DNA from: Stigmatella erecta
Lineage (GTDB): Bacteria; Myxococcota; Myxococcia; Myxococcales; Myxococcaceae
Direction: 5' to 3'
NCBI RefSeq assembly: GCF_900111745.1
Contig: NZ_FOIJ01000011.1
Span: forward strand, 62,001 to 126,000
DNA length: 64,000 bases
A program made the translations under genes and the position numbers. Below, one piece after another: positions 17,490-26,928 of this stretch. The notes beneath the pieces are model-generated. The model did no database searches and had not been told where the DNA came from. It saw only the letters and a list, made by a program, of their open reading frames with translations. Numbering within the stretch: position 1 is the stretch's first letter; every line of letters starts with the position of its first letter.

Positions 17490-17620
17490 GGAGAGGCCCT
17501 CGGAACAACAGCAGGAAATCAAGCAATACCAGCTTAATCTCCGAGGGCTTGGCAAGCGTCCTCCGCGCCGGGGAGGCGGGCATCAACGCCGGGCGCGGCC
17601 ACCGAGGCCCGGGCGCCGCC

Positions 17621-20600
17621 TCAGGCGACCGGGAACTCCAGCGTCGCCACGGCGCCCTTGCCCACCCCCTCGCTCTCCAGCGTGAGGCGCCCGCCCAGCA
17701 TCTGTGCCGCCAGCGCGCTGGAGTGCAGGCCGAAGCCGTGGCCGTCCCGGCGCGTGGTGAAGCCGTGCGTGAAGAGCTTCTCCTGGATCTCCGGCGTGAT
17801 GCCCATGCCGTCGTCCACGACCTGGATGCGCACCCGCTTGTCCTCGACCCGCAGCCGCACACACATGTGGCGCTTGCCCTCGGGCACCGCGTCCAGCGCG
17901 TTCTTCGCGTTGCTGATGAGGTTGATGAGGATCTGCAGCACCTTGTGCTTGTCCACCCGGAGCAGGGGGACCGGCGCCACCTCCCGCCGGAGCGCCACGC
18001 CATGGCGCATGAGCGCCGCGGCCTGAATGCGCAGGGCATCGTCGATGAGCTGGGCCAGGTCGCACTCCTCCGTCATCAGCGACGTCTTGGCGTAGGTCTG
18101 CTGCACCTGGACAATGGCCCGGATGTGCTCGATGTGCCGGCTCATCGCGTCGATGTCCTCCACCAGGCGCGTCTGCTCGCCGATGAGCTCCTCGGCCAGC
18201 GCCGCCAGGTAGCCGGGGAGGTTTCCGCCCCGCGCGCCGGGGGCCAGGAACTCCGCCAGCCCCTCGCGGTGCTTCAAGATCAAGGCGGTGGCCTGCTTGA
18301 GCCGGCCGACGCGGGAGGACCCCACCGCGTGCTGCATCATCTCGAGGTTGATGACGGCACTGGTGAGCACGTTGCCCACGTTGTGCAGCACATTGGAGGC
18401 CACCTCGGCCATCCCCACCTCGCGCGCGGTGTCCACCAGCCGGGCCTGGGCCTGCTTGAGCTCGTGCGTGCGCTCTTCCACGCGCAGCTCCAGCGCATCG
18501 TTCGCTTCGCGCAGCTCCGCCCGGGCCCGCTCCACGTCGGCGTAGAGCCGTGCATTCTCGATGGAGATGGCGGCCTGGGAGACGATGTGCCGCAGCAGCG
18601 TCAGGCGCGAGGGGCTGAAGGCGTTGGTGGCCAGGTTGTTCTCCAGGTACAGAACCCCGGAGAACCGCTCCTGGCGCATCAACGGCAGGCACAGCACCGA
18701 GCGCGCCTTGCTGCGCGCCAGGTAGGCATCGGACGCGAACGGGTGAGGCTTCGAGGCATCGCCAATGAGCACCGGCTCCTGGGTGCGCCGGACATAGGAG
18801 AGCACCGTCCACGGCAATGCCTGCGTGGGGTCCTCCTCCGGCGGTACGGCGCTGCCCCCCAGGGAAACGCGGGAGGTGGCCGCCACGGAGAGGGTGTCCC
18901 CGTCAGGCAACAGCAGGGCGCCGCGCTGGGCGCCCGCGTTCTCGACGGCCGCCTGCAGCAGCGTGGTCACCAGCCGCTCCAGGACAATCTCGCTGGAGAT
19001 GGCCTGCTGGGTCTTCACCACGGTGATGGCATCGATCTGGGCCGACTCCGTGCTGCTGCTGCTGGTGCTGCTGTCGGCCGGTACCGCCTCTCCGATGAGC
19101 GGCCACTGGGCATCCAGCTGCTGCACCTTGCCCGTGGCGCCCCACTGCCGGTACGCCACCCGGGCCTCGCGCGCGAAGGCCAGGGAGACGGTCGGCGCCT
19201 TGCGCGTCCGCCAGAAGTTCGCCGCCAGCTCGTTGGCCAATCCCACCCAGTGGGGGGAGGCGCTCTCCCTCGCCGCGAGGATGGCCTCCTCGTAGGCACA
19301 CGCCGCCTCCTCCCCCTTGCCATCGATCCGGGCCAGCTCGCCGGCCAGGATCCGCTCCACCGCACGGAAGTTCTCGGCGCAGGGCCCGGCCCATTCCGCC
19401 AGCTGCCGCTGGTGGCCCTGGATGGCCTCGCGGAGCTCCCGCCGCCGCTCCGGCGGGGCCTCCTCGAACCCCGCCGCCAGGCTCAAGCCGCTGAAGAGGT
19501 GATACTCCCGGAGGGCGATGGAGCCCACCATGCCCCCCAGCCACCGCGAGGCCTGCGCCGCTGCCTCCCGCGCATCCTCCATGGCGCCACACGTGAAGCG
19601 CGACTGCAGCTTGATGAACCAGTAGCAGCACTTCAGGGTCGCCGTGCGCGCCGGCGTGAGCTGGGCCTCGAAGGCCTGTTCATCGAACCCGTCGCCGCTC
19701 AGGCTGCCGAAGGAGGAGGAGCGCCCGCGCATCTGCTGGATGTAGCGCTGGTAGATGCGCAGCATGTCCTGGGCATCCTGGGGCGCGACCCGGGCCATGA
19801 ACTCATTGCGCGAGGCCGCCTCCAGGGAGACATCCTCCAGGTGGTGCCCCTGGGCGAAGCGGAGCGTCAGGTTCGAGATGAAGAAGAAGCTGGCGGAATG
19901 AAAGTCTCCCACCTGCAGCGCGTGGTTCATGCCGCGCAGGGCCATTGGCTGTACTTCCGCATAGGGCTGGGTCCAGTAGCTGAGCGTCTGCAGGCTCATG
20001 AGCACCTGGGCGCGGCAGGCGGCCAGGCCATGCCGCTCGACGAGCCCATGGGCCAGCCGCCCCAGGGCCGTGCCCTCGGTGTAGCGCTTGAACATGAAGC
20101 CGGTCAGCAGCCCGAACCAGCCGAGCCCCATCAGAGACATTTCCGTGAAGCCGTGGCGCAAGGTCAACGCGGCCATCCGGCTCATGACGACGCCCAGCAA
20201 CTGGGGATTGCCGTAGTACGCCGGCTCGAAGAGCGCGGAGAGCGCGGTGAGCACCAGCTTCATGTCCGGGCTGCTCGCGGGCGGCAAATCCATGAAGCTC
20301 TCGATGGGGCGCTCGCCCACCAGCCGCCAGACCTCGTCATGGGCCGCCACCAGCTCCTCCGGAGACGGGGCCGGGGAGAGGGGCATGCCCAGCTTCTCCA
20401 GGCACTCCAGCATGCACGCCAAGGACTCCTGGAGATCGCCCACGTGCAGGCAGCAGGAGCTCTTCAGGCAGGAGGCCTGGGTCGCGTCCGCCGTGTTCCG
20501 GGCTTGGGCCCGCAGCACTTCCGCCAGCGGGCGCGCCCCGGCGGCGTTGCCGCGCTGAAGCTCGCACTTCGTCTGGGCGGCGCGCACCCTGAAGGCCAGC

Positions 20601-22915
20601 TCGTAATCCGTCTGCCAGGGGTCGCCCGGCAGGAGCGCGAACGCCGCCGAGAAGTAGGTGATGGCGGGACCGGGCGCCACCGCGGCCGCGGCCTTCCGTC
20701 CCGCCTCCGCGTTCAGCCGCGCGGCGCGGTGGCGCTCCTCGGGGCCGTCGAGCAGCTCCGCCCCGGCGTTGAGCTGGCTCACGACATCGAAGAGCTGCTC
20801 CGTCACCTCCTCGGGCGTCAGGCTGCTGAGCAACAACCGGCCAATGCGCAGGTGGGCGGACTTGCGCTCCTCCTCGGACATGAGGGCATGCGCGGCTTGC
20901 TGAATGCGGTCATGGAGAAAGCGGTATTGCTCCGGGCCCGAGCGGGCCAGCAGCCCCTCCTGGAGCGCGGGCTCGAGCCCCTGCTCCATGCTGCCCACCT
21001 CCTCCAGGCCCGTCAGGGCCCTCAGCATCTGGAGCGAGAAGACGTTGCCCACGCACGCGGCCAGCCGCAGCAGGTGCTGCGTCCCCCCGGGGAGCTGGCG
21101 CAGCCTGTCCACCATGAAGCCGACGACGTTGTCCGCGTAGCCCTTGGCCTGGGTGCCGGCCGCATCCCACCGCCACCCGCCGCCGGGCTCGCGCACCAGT
21201 AGGCCATCCTGGTTCAACGTCACCATCCACTGAAGGAGGAAGAAGGGGTTGCCCCCCGTCTTCTCGTGCACCATGGCCGCGAGCGGCACGGACAGTGCCT
21301 CGCCCGCCCCCGGGAGCGCATCGGCGGCCAGCTGCTCGACTTGCTTCAGGCTCAAGGGCGCCAGCTCGAGCCGGGTGATGCGGGCGCCGGCCTTGCGCAC
21401 CTCCTCCAGCACCGGGGCCAGCGGGTGGGCAGGGCTCACCTCATTGTCGCGGTAGGCACCGATCCACTGCACGGGGGGAACCTCCGGCTGGGACAGCAGC
21501 TGCTGAATGAGCTGGAGGCTCGCCAGGTCCGCCCACTGCAGGTCATCGAGGAACATCACGAGCGGGCGCTCGGCGGTGGCGAGCACCTGCAGGGACCGGA
21601 GGACCACCCGGTGGAAGCGGTATTGCGCCTCGGCGGGAGGCAGCTCCTGGACCGGCGGCTGCTTGCCCACGAGCACCTCCAGCTGCGGCACGAGGTCCAC
21701 GAGCACCTGGCCCTGGCCCTCCCAGGCCTGCGTCAGCTGGGTGCGCCACGCGGCCAGCTCCTCATCGGTTCCCGCCAGCAACTGCTGCAGCAGCCCCCGG
21801 ATGGTCTGCCCCAGGGTCTGGTAGGGAATGTCCCGCTGGAACTGATCGAACTTCCCCCTCAGGAAGAACCCGCGCCGCTGCACCACCGGCCTGTGCAGCT
21901 CATTCACCACCGAGGACTTGCCGATGCCCGAGTACCCGCTGACGAGGAACAGCTCGGGCTTGCCGGTGGCGATGACGCGCTCGAACCCCTGCACCAACGT
22001 GGCGACCTGGGCCTCGCGCCCGTAGAGCCGCTGGGGCAGCTGGAACTGCCGGGGCGCATCATGCGTGCCCGGGGTGAAGCCCTCCGGCGACTCCTGGCGC
22101 AGCGCCTCGCGGCACTGCTCGAGGTCGGCCTTCAGCCCCTCGGCGCTCTGGTAGCGCTCCTCGGCCACCTTCGCCAGCAGCTTCGCCACGATGGCCGACA
22201 ACGCCGGGGGCACGAGGGGGTTGAGCGCGTGCGGCGGCCGGGGGTCCTGGGCCATGTGCGCGTGGAACCACTCGAGCGCGTCACGCCCCTGGAAGGGCCG
22301 CTGGCCGGTGAGCAGCTCGTAGAGCGTCACGCCCAGGGAGTAGAAGTCGGTCCGGTAGTCCACCACCCGGTTCATCCGCCCCGTCTGCTCGGGCGACATG
22401 TACGCCAGCGTCCCTTCGATCAGGTGGGGGGCCGCGGCATCCAGGTGCTCGACCTTCTGCAGCGTGGCGGCCCCGAAGTCGATGAGGCGCGTGCTCCCCG
22501 AAGGCTCCAGGATGATGTTGGAGGGCTTGATGTCCTTGTGAATGACCTGGCGGCAGTGAATCTCCGCCAGCGTCGAGGCCAGGGAGATGGCCACGCTCAG
22601 ACACTGGGAGACTTCCAGCGGCTGGCCCATGGACTCGGACAGGGTCTCCCCGTGGATCTTCTCCAGCAGGAGCACCGGCCGCTCGCGGATCCGCTCACAG
22701 GCGAAGGGCTTGGCCACGCCCCGGACGTCCCGGAGCCGCTGCAGGATTCCGAACTCCCGGCGGTAGCGCTCGCGCTCGCCAGGCCCCGGCGTGGGCACCA
22801 TCGGCGTCTTGAGGATGACGGGCAGGCCATCGGCCTCACGCACCGCGTGGAAGAGCACGTTCGAGCCAGTCGCGCGAATCGTGCCCAGGACCTTGTAACC
22901 AGGAATGTCCAGCAT
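17621..22915 (-). CDS. Trifunctional Ser/Thr kinase - ATPase - GAF - histidine kinase
   Basis: 1764 residues. An N-terminal protein kinase has Lys36 (VILK), the catalytic HKDIKPSN (Asp128; HKD in place of HRD), IDFG (Asp146) and MSPEQ. Then comes an AAA/STAND-type ATPase with the P-loop GYSGIGKS at 327-334, a long helical middle (about 600-1270), a GAF domain (about 1290-1450), a coiled coil, and a histidine-kinase core with VLHNVGNVL (His1511), NLISNAKNAL, DDGMGI and GHGFGLH. This fusion is characteristic of myxobacteria and cyanobacteria and probably integrates two kinds of phosphorylation. No response regulator adjoins it. It may be cotranscribed with the GH32 gene 131 bases downstream. 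Confidence 0.93.
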   Translation of the reverse strand: MLDIPGYKVLGTIRATGSNVLFHAVREADGLPVILKTPMVPTPGPGERERYRREFGILQRLRDVRGVAKPFACERIRERPVLLLEKIHGETLSESMGQPLEVSQCLSVAISLASTLAEIHCRQVIHKDIKPSNIILEPSGSTRLIDFGAATLQKVEHLDAAAPHLIEGTLAYMSPEQTGRMNRVVDYRTDFYSLGVTLYELLTGQRPFQGRDALEWFHAHMAQDPRPPHALNPLVPPALSAIVAKLLAKVAEERYQSAEGLKADLEQCREALRQESPEGFTPGTHDAPRQFQLPQRLYGREAQVATLVQGFERVIATGKPELFLVSGYSGIGKSSVVNELHRPVVQRRGFFLRGKFDQFQRDIPYQTLGQTIRGLLQQLLAGTDEELAAWRTQLTQAWEGQGQVLVDLVPQLEVLVGKQPPVQELPPAEAQYRFHRVVLRSLQVLATAERPLVMFLDDLQWADLASLQLIQQLLSQPEVPPVQWIGAYRDNEVSPAHPLAPVLEEVRKAGARITRLELAPLSLKQVEQLAADALPGAGEALSVPLAAMVHEKTGGNPFFLLQWMVTLNQDGLLVREPGGGWRWDAAGTQAKGYADNVVGFMVDRLRQLPGGTQHLLRLAACVGNVFSLQMLRALTGLEEVGSMEQGLEPALQEGLLARSGPEQYRFLHDRIQQAAHALMSEEERKSAHLRIGRLLLSSLTPEEVTEQLFDVVSQLNAGAELLDGPEERHRAARLNAEAGRKAAAAVAPGPAITYFSAAFALLPGDPWQTDYELAFRVRAAQTKCELQRGNAAGARPLAEVLRAQARNTADATQASCLKSSCCLHVGDLQESLACMLECLEKLGMPLSPAPSPEELVAAHDEVWRLVGERPIESFMDLPPASSPDMKLVLTALSALFEPAYYGNPQLLGVVMSRMAALTLRHGFTEMSLMGLGWFGLLTGFMFKRYTEGTALGRLAHGLVERHGLAACRAQVLMSLQTLSYWTQPYAEVQPMALRGMNHALQVGDFHSASFFFISNLTLRFAQGHHLEDVSLEAASRNEFMARVAPQDAQDMLRIYQRYIQQMRGRSSSFGSLSGDGFDEQAFEAQLTPARTATLKCCYWFIKLQSRFTCGAMEDAREAAAQASRWLGGMVGSIALREYHLFSGLSLAAGFEEAPPERRRELREAIQGHQRQLAEWAGPCAENFRAVERILAGELARIDGKGEEAACAYEEAILAARESASPHWVGLANELAANFWRTRKAPTVSLAFAREARVAYRQWGATGKVQQLDAQWPLIGEAVPADSSTSSSSTESAQIDAITVVKTQQAISSEIVLERLVTTLLQAAVENAGAQRGALLLPDGDTLSVAATSRVSLGGSAVPPEEDPTQALPWTVLSYVRRTQEPVLIGDASKPHPFASDAYLARSKARSVLCLPLMRQERFSGVLYLENNLATNAFSPSRLTLLRHIVSQAAISIENARLYADVERARAELREANDALELRVEERTHELKQAQARLVDTAREVGMAEVASNVLHNVGNVLTSAVINLEMMQHAVGSSRVGRLKQATALILKHREGLAEFLAPGARGGNLPGYLAALAEELIGEQTRLVEDIDAMSRHIEHIRAIVQVQQTYAKTSLMTEECDLAQLIDDALRIQAAALMRHGVALRREVAPVPLLRVDKHKVLQILINLISNAKNALDAVPEGKRHMCVRLRVEDKRVRIQVVDDGMGITPEIQEKLFTHGFTTRRDGHGFGLHSSALAAQMLGGRLTLESEGVGKGAVATLEFPVA

Positions 22916-23306
22916 GAGGAATGGAGCTCAGAGAACGGGCCGTGCCTGCGCTGACGTGGCCAGAGGCGGGATGGCCCCTGGACCGGAAGCGTACCCCGGC
23001 GGAAAAGGCGGTGTGTGAAACATCAAAATACGCGAATACAGACTTGGTTCGTCCGTTCCTCCCGCTGCCAGGCAGCCCGCTGCCGGACCGGCCCGGCGTG
23101 CGCCACCGCCTCCCCACCGCCGGGCTGGCAAACCGCTTTTTCTGGAAGAAGCGCTTTCACGCCCGGTCTTGCTGGGTCTTCGGGGCTCCGGGAGGACCAC
23201 GCGGCTGGGATGGCGCTTCCCGGCGGCAGGTGGGGCCAGTAGAGAGGGCTCTCGCGGCACGAGCGGCCGTACCTGGGCCCCCTTCCCCGTGTTTGCGGAG
23301 ACCGTC
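22916..23306. other. Divergent intergenic region between the giant kinase and doxX-like genes
   Basis: 391 bases with no credible reading frame. The only AT-rich patch is about 23013-23045, a likely promoter zone for one or both flanking genes. No perfect dyad, RNA gene or terminator was recognised. Confidence 0.5.
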
Positions 23307-23702
23307 ATGAAATTCCTGATTCCTCACACCGAACGCCTCTATGCCCTGCTCCGGATCGCCGCCGGACTGATGTTCGCGCTCCACGGGATGCAGAAGCTCT
23401 TCGGCATGTTCGGCGGCGTTCCGGCGGGAGCCCCGGCGTTCGTGGTCTACGGCGCGGGCAGCATCGAGTTCGTGGCGGGCCTGCTCATCGCGATCGGCCT
23501 GTTCACCGGGCCCGCGGCCTTCCTGTCGAGCGGGACCATGGCGGTCGCCTTCTTCCTGGGGCACGTCATGCCCGCGCAGGGCAACCTCAACCCCGTCGTG
23601 AACAAGGGCGAGCTCGCCGTGCTCTACTGCTTCGTGTTCTTCTACATGGCCGCGCGCGGCTCGGGCACCTGGAGCGTCGACGCCGCGCGCAAGCGCGGCT
23701 AG
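23307..23702 (+). CDS. DoxX-family membrane protein
   Basis: 131 residues from ATG 23307 with four hydrophobic segments (about 10-30, 48-68, 72-92 and 105-122), the DoxX topology and size. LHGMQKLFG near the first helix is typical of the family. DoxX proteins are small inner-membrane proteins linked in other bacteria with thiol stress or quinone metabolism; the role here is unknown. Its stop overlaps that of the convergent ABC permease by 4 bases. An open extension upstream to 23169 has no membrane-protein character and was not used. Confidence 0.88.
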   Translation: MKFLIPHTERLYALLRIAAGLMFALHGMQKLFGMFGGVPAGAPAFVVYGAGSIEFVAGLLIAIGLFTGPAAFLSSGTMAVAFFLGHVMPAQGNLNPVVNKGELAVLYCFVFFYMAARGSGTWSVDAARKRG

Positions 23703-24502
23703 TTCACGCTCTCGGCGCTGTAGCGGGCAATGAGCCCGGTGCGCACCGCGTGCCGGAAGACGCGCGTGAAGAACGCGCACGCCAGCAGGATGTAGAGCAC
23801 CGCCAGCCCCAGCCCCCCGAGCAGTGCCGTGCCCGGCAGGGGCCCGCCCGCGATGATCGTCCGGACGCCCTCGAACACGTAGGACGGCGGCACCAGGCGC
23901 GAGAGGGCCTGCATCCACTCCGGCAGGGTCGCGACGGGGTAGAAGACGCCGGCGAACGGAGAGACCACCGCGGGGATGGGCCAGATGAACCACTCCGCGG
24001 AGGGCCCGAGCCGCAGCACCACCGCGGTGCCGAAGATGCCCAGGGCAATCCCCGACAGGAAGAGCACCAGCAGGAACGGCACGAGCATCAGGCCGTAGAC
24101 GAGCAGGGACAGCCCGAAGGCCGCCCCCGCCACGGCGATCATCACCAGGAGCCCCACCGAGCTCGTCGCGATGCTGGAGAGCACGAGCCCGCCGACGTAC
24201 TCCGGAAGGGAGATGGGCGAGGCGAAGACGTTCAGGAAGTTGCGCGACCACACGTCCTCGAAGAACGCCATGGTCACCCCCTGCATCACCCGGGTCAGGA
24301 AGTCCCAGAGCAGCACGGCGCCCAGGAGCGACGGAAGCAGCGTGGGGCCCACGCCGGTGAAGGAGCCGAAGTACCGGCTGATGAACCCCCACAGCACGAT
24401 GTCGATGGCCACCCAGACGAAGAGCGGGAAGATGCGCGCGGGGCTCCCGCGGATCAAATAGAACTGACGGAGGAAGACGGCGGCGGCGCGCTGGAGGTTC
24501 AT
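23699..24502 (-). CDS. ABC-2 type transporter permease
   Basis: 267 residues with about six transmembrane helices. The cytoplasmic N-terminus (MNLQRAAAVFLRQFYLIRGS) and the region SPFAGVFYPVATLPEWMQ are typical of ABC-2 exporters of lipids, polysaccharides or drugs. The start is 5 bases downstream of the stop of the ATPase gene on the same strand, so the two form an export system. No substrate gene identifies the cargo. The Gly-rich harpin-like gene upstream is the nearest companion. Confidence 0.88.
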   Translation of the reverse strand: MNLQRAAAVFLRQFYLIRGSPARIFPLFVWVAIDIVLWGFISRYFGSFTGVGPTLLPSLLGAVLLWDFLTRVMQGVTMAFFEDVWSRNFLNVFASPISLPEYVGGLVLSSIATSSVGLLVMIAVAGAAFGLSLLVYGLMLVPFLLVLFLSGIALGIFGTAVVLRLGPSAEWFIWPIPAVVSPFAGVFYPVATLPEWMQALSRLVPPSYVFEGVRTIIAGGPLPGTALLGGLGLAVLYILLACAFFTRVFRHAVRTGLIARYSAESVN

Positions 24503-24507
24503 GGTGC

Positions 24508-25290
24508 TCAGGCCTTCCCCAGCGAGAGCGGCTCCCGCGCCACGGTGACGAACAGCTCCTCGAGCGTGGCCTTGCCGTGCTCATGCGGCAGGGTCCTGGG
24601 ATTGCCCTCCACCAGCACCTTCCCGCGCGAGACGAAGAGCACGCGGTCGCAGACCTCCTCCACCTCCTGCATGTTGTGAGATGTCCAGAGCACCCCGCTG
24701 GTGCCCTGGGCGGAGAACTCGCGGATGCGGGCGCGGATGTCCCGCGCCGTCGCGGGGTCCAGCGAGGCCGTCGGCTCGTCGAGGAGCAGGAGCCTCGGCT
24801 GGTTGAGCAGGGCCTTGGCCAGGGCCACCCGCGTCTGCTCTCCCGAGGAGAGGACGCCGCACTTCACATCGCGGAACCGCTGGAGCTCGAACTGCGCGAG
24901 CAACGCCTCGATGCGCTCGGCGAGACGCTTCACGCCATAGAACATGCCAAAGACGCGCAGGTTCTGCCGGACGGTCAGGTTCCCGGGCAAGGGGGCATAC
25001 ACCGCCGCGAAGTTGGTACACGCGAGCGCCTGGGTGCGGCGCTTCGCGAGGTCCAGGCCTTCGATGTGGATGCTCCCCGCGCTGGGCTCCAGGACGCCGA
25101 GCACCATGTTGATGGTGGTGGTCTTCCCCGCGCCGTTGGGCCCCAGGAGCCCGACGATTTCATTGCGGCCCACCGCGAACGAGATGCCATCGACGGCGAC
25201 GGTGGTGCCGTACTGTTTGCGCAGCTCCACGACGGAGAGGACCTTCGCGGGGGCGGCCGCCCCGCCAGGCAAGGATGTACCGAGGGCCAT
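24508..25290 (-). CDS. ABC transporter ATP-binding protein, partner of the ABC-2 permease
   Basis: 260 residues from ATG 25290; the open frame extends upstream without similarity. It has Walker A GPNGAGKT, the signature LSSGEQTRVALAKAL, Walker B LLLLDEPTASLD and a switch His in TSHNMQ. Signature LSSGE replaces LSGGQ, a common variant in ABC-2 exporters. It energises the permease encoded immediately downstream. The upstream neighbour on the same strand ends 89 bases away, so the pair may have its own promoter. Confidence 0.92.
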   Translation of the reverse strand: MALGTSLPGGAAAPAKVLSVVELRKQYGTTVAVDGISFAVGRNEIVGLLGPNGAGKTTTINMVLGVLEPSAGSIHIEGLDLAKRRTQALACTNFAAVYAPLPGNLTVRQNLRVFGMFYGVKRLAERIEALLAQFELQRFRDVKCGVLSSGEQTRVALAKALLNQPRLLLLDEPTASLDPATARDIRARIREFSAQGTSGVLWTSHNMQEVEEVCDRVLFVSRGKVLVEGNPRTLPHEHGKATLEELFVTVAREPLSLGKA

Positions 25291-25379
25291 GGTCCCGGTC
25301 TCATACCCTGAACCCGGGGGCCCGCGGCCCTCCGGAGTGAATCCCCCCGCCGGGTCTCCGCCGCCGTGTGGGAAACCCG

Positions 25380-26462
25380 TCAGCCGAGGGACGTGCTCAG
25401 GTGCAGCGGGCCCGCGGGGACGCCGATGTCGTGGCCCGCGGGGTTGTCCTGGGGCGTCTGCCAGGCGTTGGCCTCCGTCACCGTGACGCCCGTGGCCTCG
25501 TCCTTGATGGACATGCGGCCATTGTGGCCCGCCGGGCTGATCTGGCTGGTGTCGTAGCCGCTCCAGCCCGTGACGGAGTTTCCGAACGTCGCCTCGCCCC
25601 ACGTCTGGCCGGAGTTCACGCCCGGGTTGGCCGAGCCGTCCTTCGACACGGCCCAGGCCACGCTGGTGTTGTTATCGAAGGCCACGGTCTGAGACTGGCC
25701 GGGCTGCAGCGTGAACGTCTTCGGGGTGCTCTTGTCGAAGTTCTGCCCGTCGTTCGGCCCCCCGTGCTCGCCCGTCTTGTTCCAGAGGGTGACGGTCTGC
25801 GGCTCGTTCGTGGTGTTGGTGAACGTGTTGGTGTACTTGAACTGGCCCTTCTGCGCAGGCTCGATGAGCTGCATGTTGCTGTTGTAGGGCGAGCCGACGT
25901 TGTTCTTGGCCAGCCACGGCTCGCTCGGGTTCACCGGATCCGTGGACCCCGCGGAGGGCGGGCCAAAGCCAGGGCCCGCGTCGCTGTCGTAGGTGGCATG
26001 CGCGGGGTCGCCCAGATCGGGAACCAGGTTCTGGGACGCGGGCGCGCCGCCGGACGCCTGCGCCGCGGAGGGCGTGGAGCCCGCGCCCCCCACCCCGCCC
26101 ACGGCCCCGGCCGGGGCCGCCGCGGGGGCGCCGCCGCCCTGTCCCCCCTGCATCGAAGCGCCCATGGACTCCAGCAGCTGGGTGATTTCGCTGAACACCT
26201 GCGACAGCTGGTCCATCGCCTGCCCGAGGCCTCCCGAGCCCCCCAACGCCTCGCTGGCGCCCCGGGCGCCGCCCAGCTTGCCCGGGCCCTGCTCGAAGGC
26301 GTCGGCCATGAAGTTCTGCCACAGGCCGTTCTGAGGCTGAAGCGCCGGGAGGCGCTCCACGCTCTGGGCCGCGGAGGAGAGCGGCTCGAGGGGGGAGGGG
26401 CTCGGGGGAGGAGTCGAGACAGCAGGGCGGCTGAGGGGCGAGATGGACATTTCAGACTCCAC
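25380..26462 (-). CDS. Gly/Ser/Pro-rich, cysteine-free protein with harpin-like composition
   Basis: 360 residues, no Cys, no signal peptide. ATG 26450 (MSISPLSRP) is an alternative start. The first half is low-complexity Pro, Gly and Ala with a short amphipathic helix near 80-105 (AMDQLSQVFSEITQLLESMG). The second half (about 190-360) is an Asn/Thr/Gly-rich beta domain with TNTTNEPQTVTLWNKTGEHG, NNTSVAWAV and GWSGYDTSQISPAGHNGRMS. Cys-free, Gly-rich, leaderless proteins include harpins and other type III or one-step secreted proteins, but I see no family signature. It precedes an ABC exporter pair on the same strand. Function unknown. Confidence 0.6.
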   Translation of the reverse strand: MESEMSISPLSRPAVSTPPPSPSPLEPLSSAAQSVERLPALQPQNGLWQNFMADAFEQGPGKLGGARGASEALGGSGGLGQAMDQLSQVFSEITQLLESMGASMQGGQGGGAPAAAPAGAVGGVGGAGSTPSAAQASGGAPASQNLVPDLGDPAHATYDSDAGPGFGPPSAGSTDPVNPSEPWLAKNNVGSPYNSNMQLIEPAQKGQFKYTNTFTNTTNEPQTVTLWNKTGEHGGPNDGQNFDKSTPKTFTLQPGQSQTVAFDNNTSVAWAVSKDGSANPGVNSGQTWGEATFGNSVTGWSGYDTSQISPAGHNGRMSIKDEATGVTVTEANAWQTPQDNPAGHDIGVPAGPLHLSTSLG

Positions 26463-26928
26463 GAGGCCGGAGGGAGGAGGACACCGGGGCCGCCGTTGGG
26501 CGGCACACCCGGACCTACAGCAGAACGCATGCCAACGCCCTGGCCCCGCCCACCGAGAGGGCCCAGGCGCGCTCCTCCCGGGAAATCCGCCCCTTAGGAC
26601 ACGTGCCCGCTTCCCCCGCCCCGTGTGGCGCGATGACGGCCGTCACCAGTGATATCTGGAGTCACCAGGGCAGGCGCTCCCTTTCGCTGCTGCTCGGAAA
26701 ACTTCACGGCCACCGTTCCGTGCGGTCTCGCGTTCGCGTCTCCGGGGCGAACGCGTCCGTTGAACACAGAGCATCACCCGCGATTCAATCTTGTCCCAGG
26801 GGGAGTCAGACCCAAGAACTTCGCCATGCACGCGCTTCATCCACTGCCCGGTAACCTCTTCGATCTGCCGCGAGGGCCGTCCCACCCCGGCGTGCTCCGT
26901 GCCCTTGCGCCGAGCGTGAGCCGTCCCC
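26463..26928. other. 466-bp divergent intergenic region
   Basis: It lies between the harpin-like gene and the PAS histidine kinase. No convincing coding frame is present. The one clear structure is the 9-bp dyad described separately; an AT-richer stretch near 26765-26830 may hold a promoter. Confidence 0.5.
26729..26755. promoter_or_regulatory. Perfect 9-bp inverted repeat in divergent promoter region
   Basis: CGCGTTCGC (26729-26737) and GCGAACGCG (26747-26755) flank a 9-base spacer. It is centred about 190 bases before the histidine kinase start and 280 bases before the harpin-like gene. It could be an operator or an mRNA stem-loop. Confidence 0.45.

Noticed and set aside
15036-17537. 833-codon frame opposite the levanase gene
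   Set aside because: Antisense shadow; the minus strand encodes complete GH32 and CBM66 domains and the shadow has only low-complexity sequence.
17549-21202. 1217-codon frame opposite the giant kinase gene
   Set aside because: Antisense shadow of clear kinase and ATPase domains.
23126-23141. TGGC followed by GCTTTT, considered as a sigma-54 promoter
   Set aside because: The spacing between GG and GC does not fit the -24/-12 rule.
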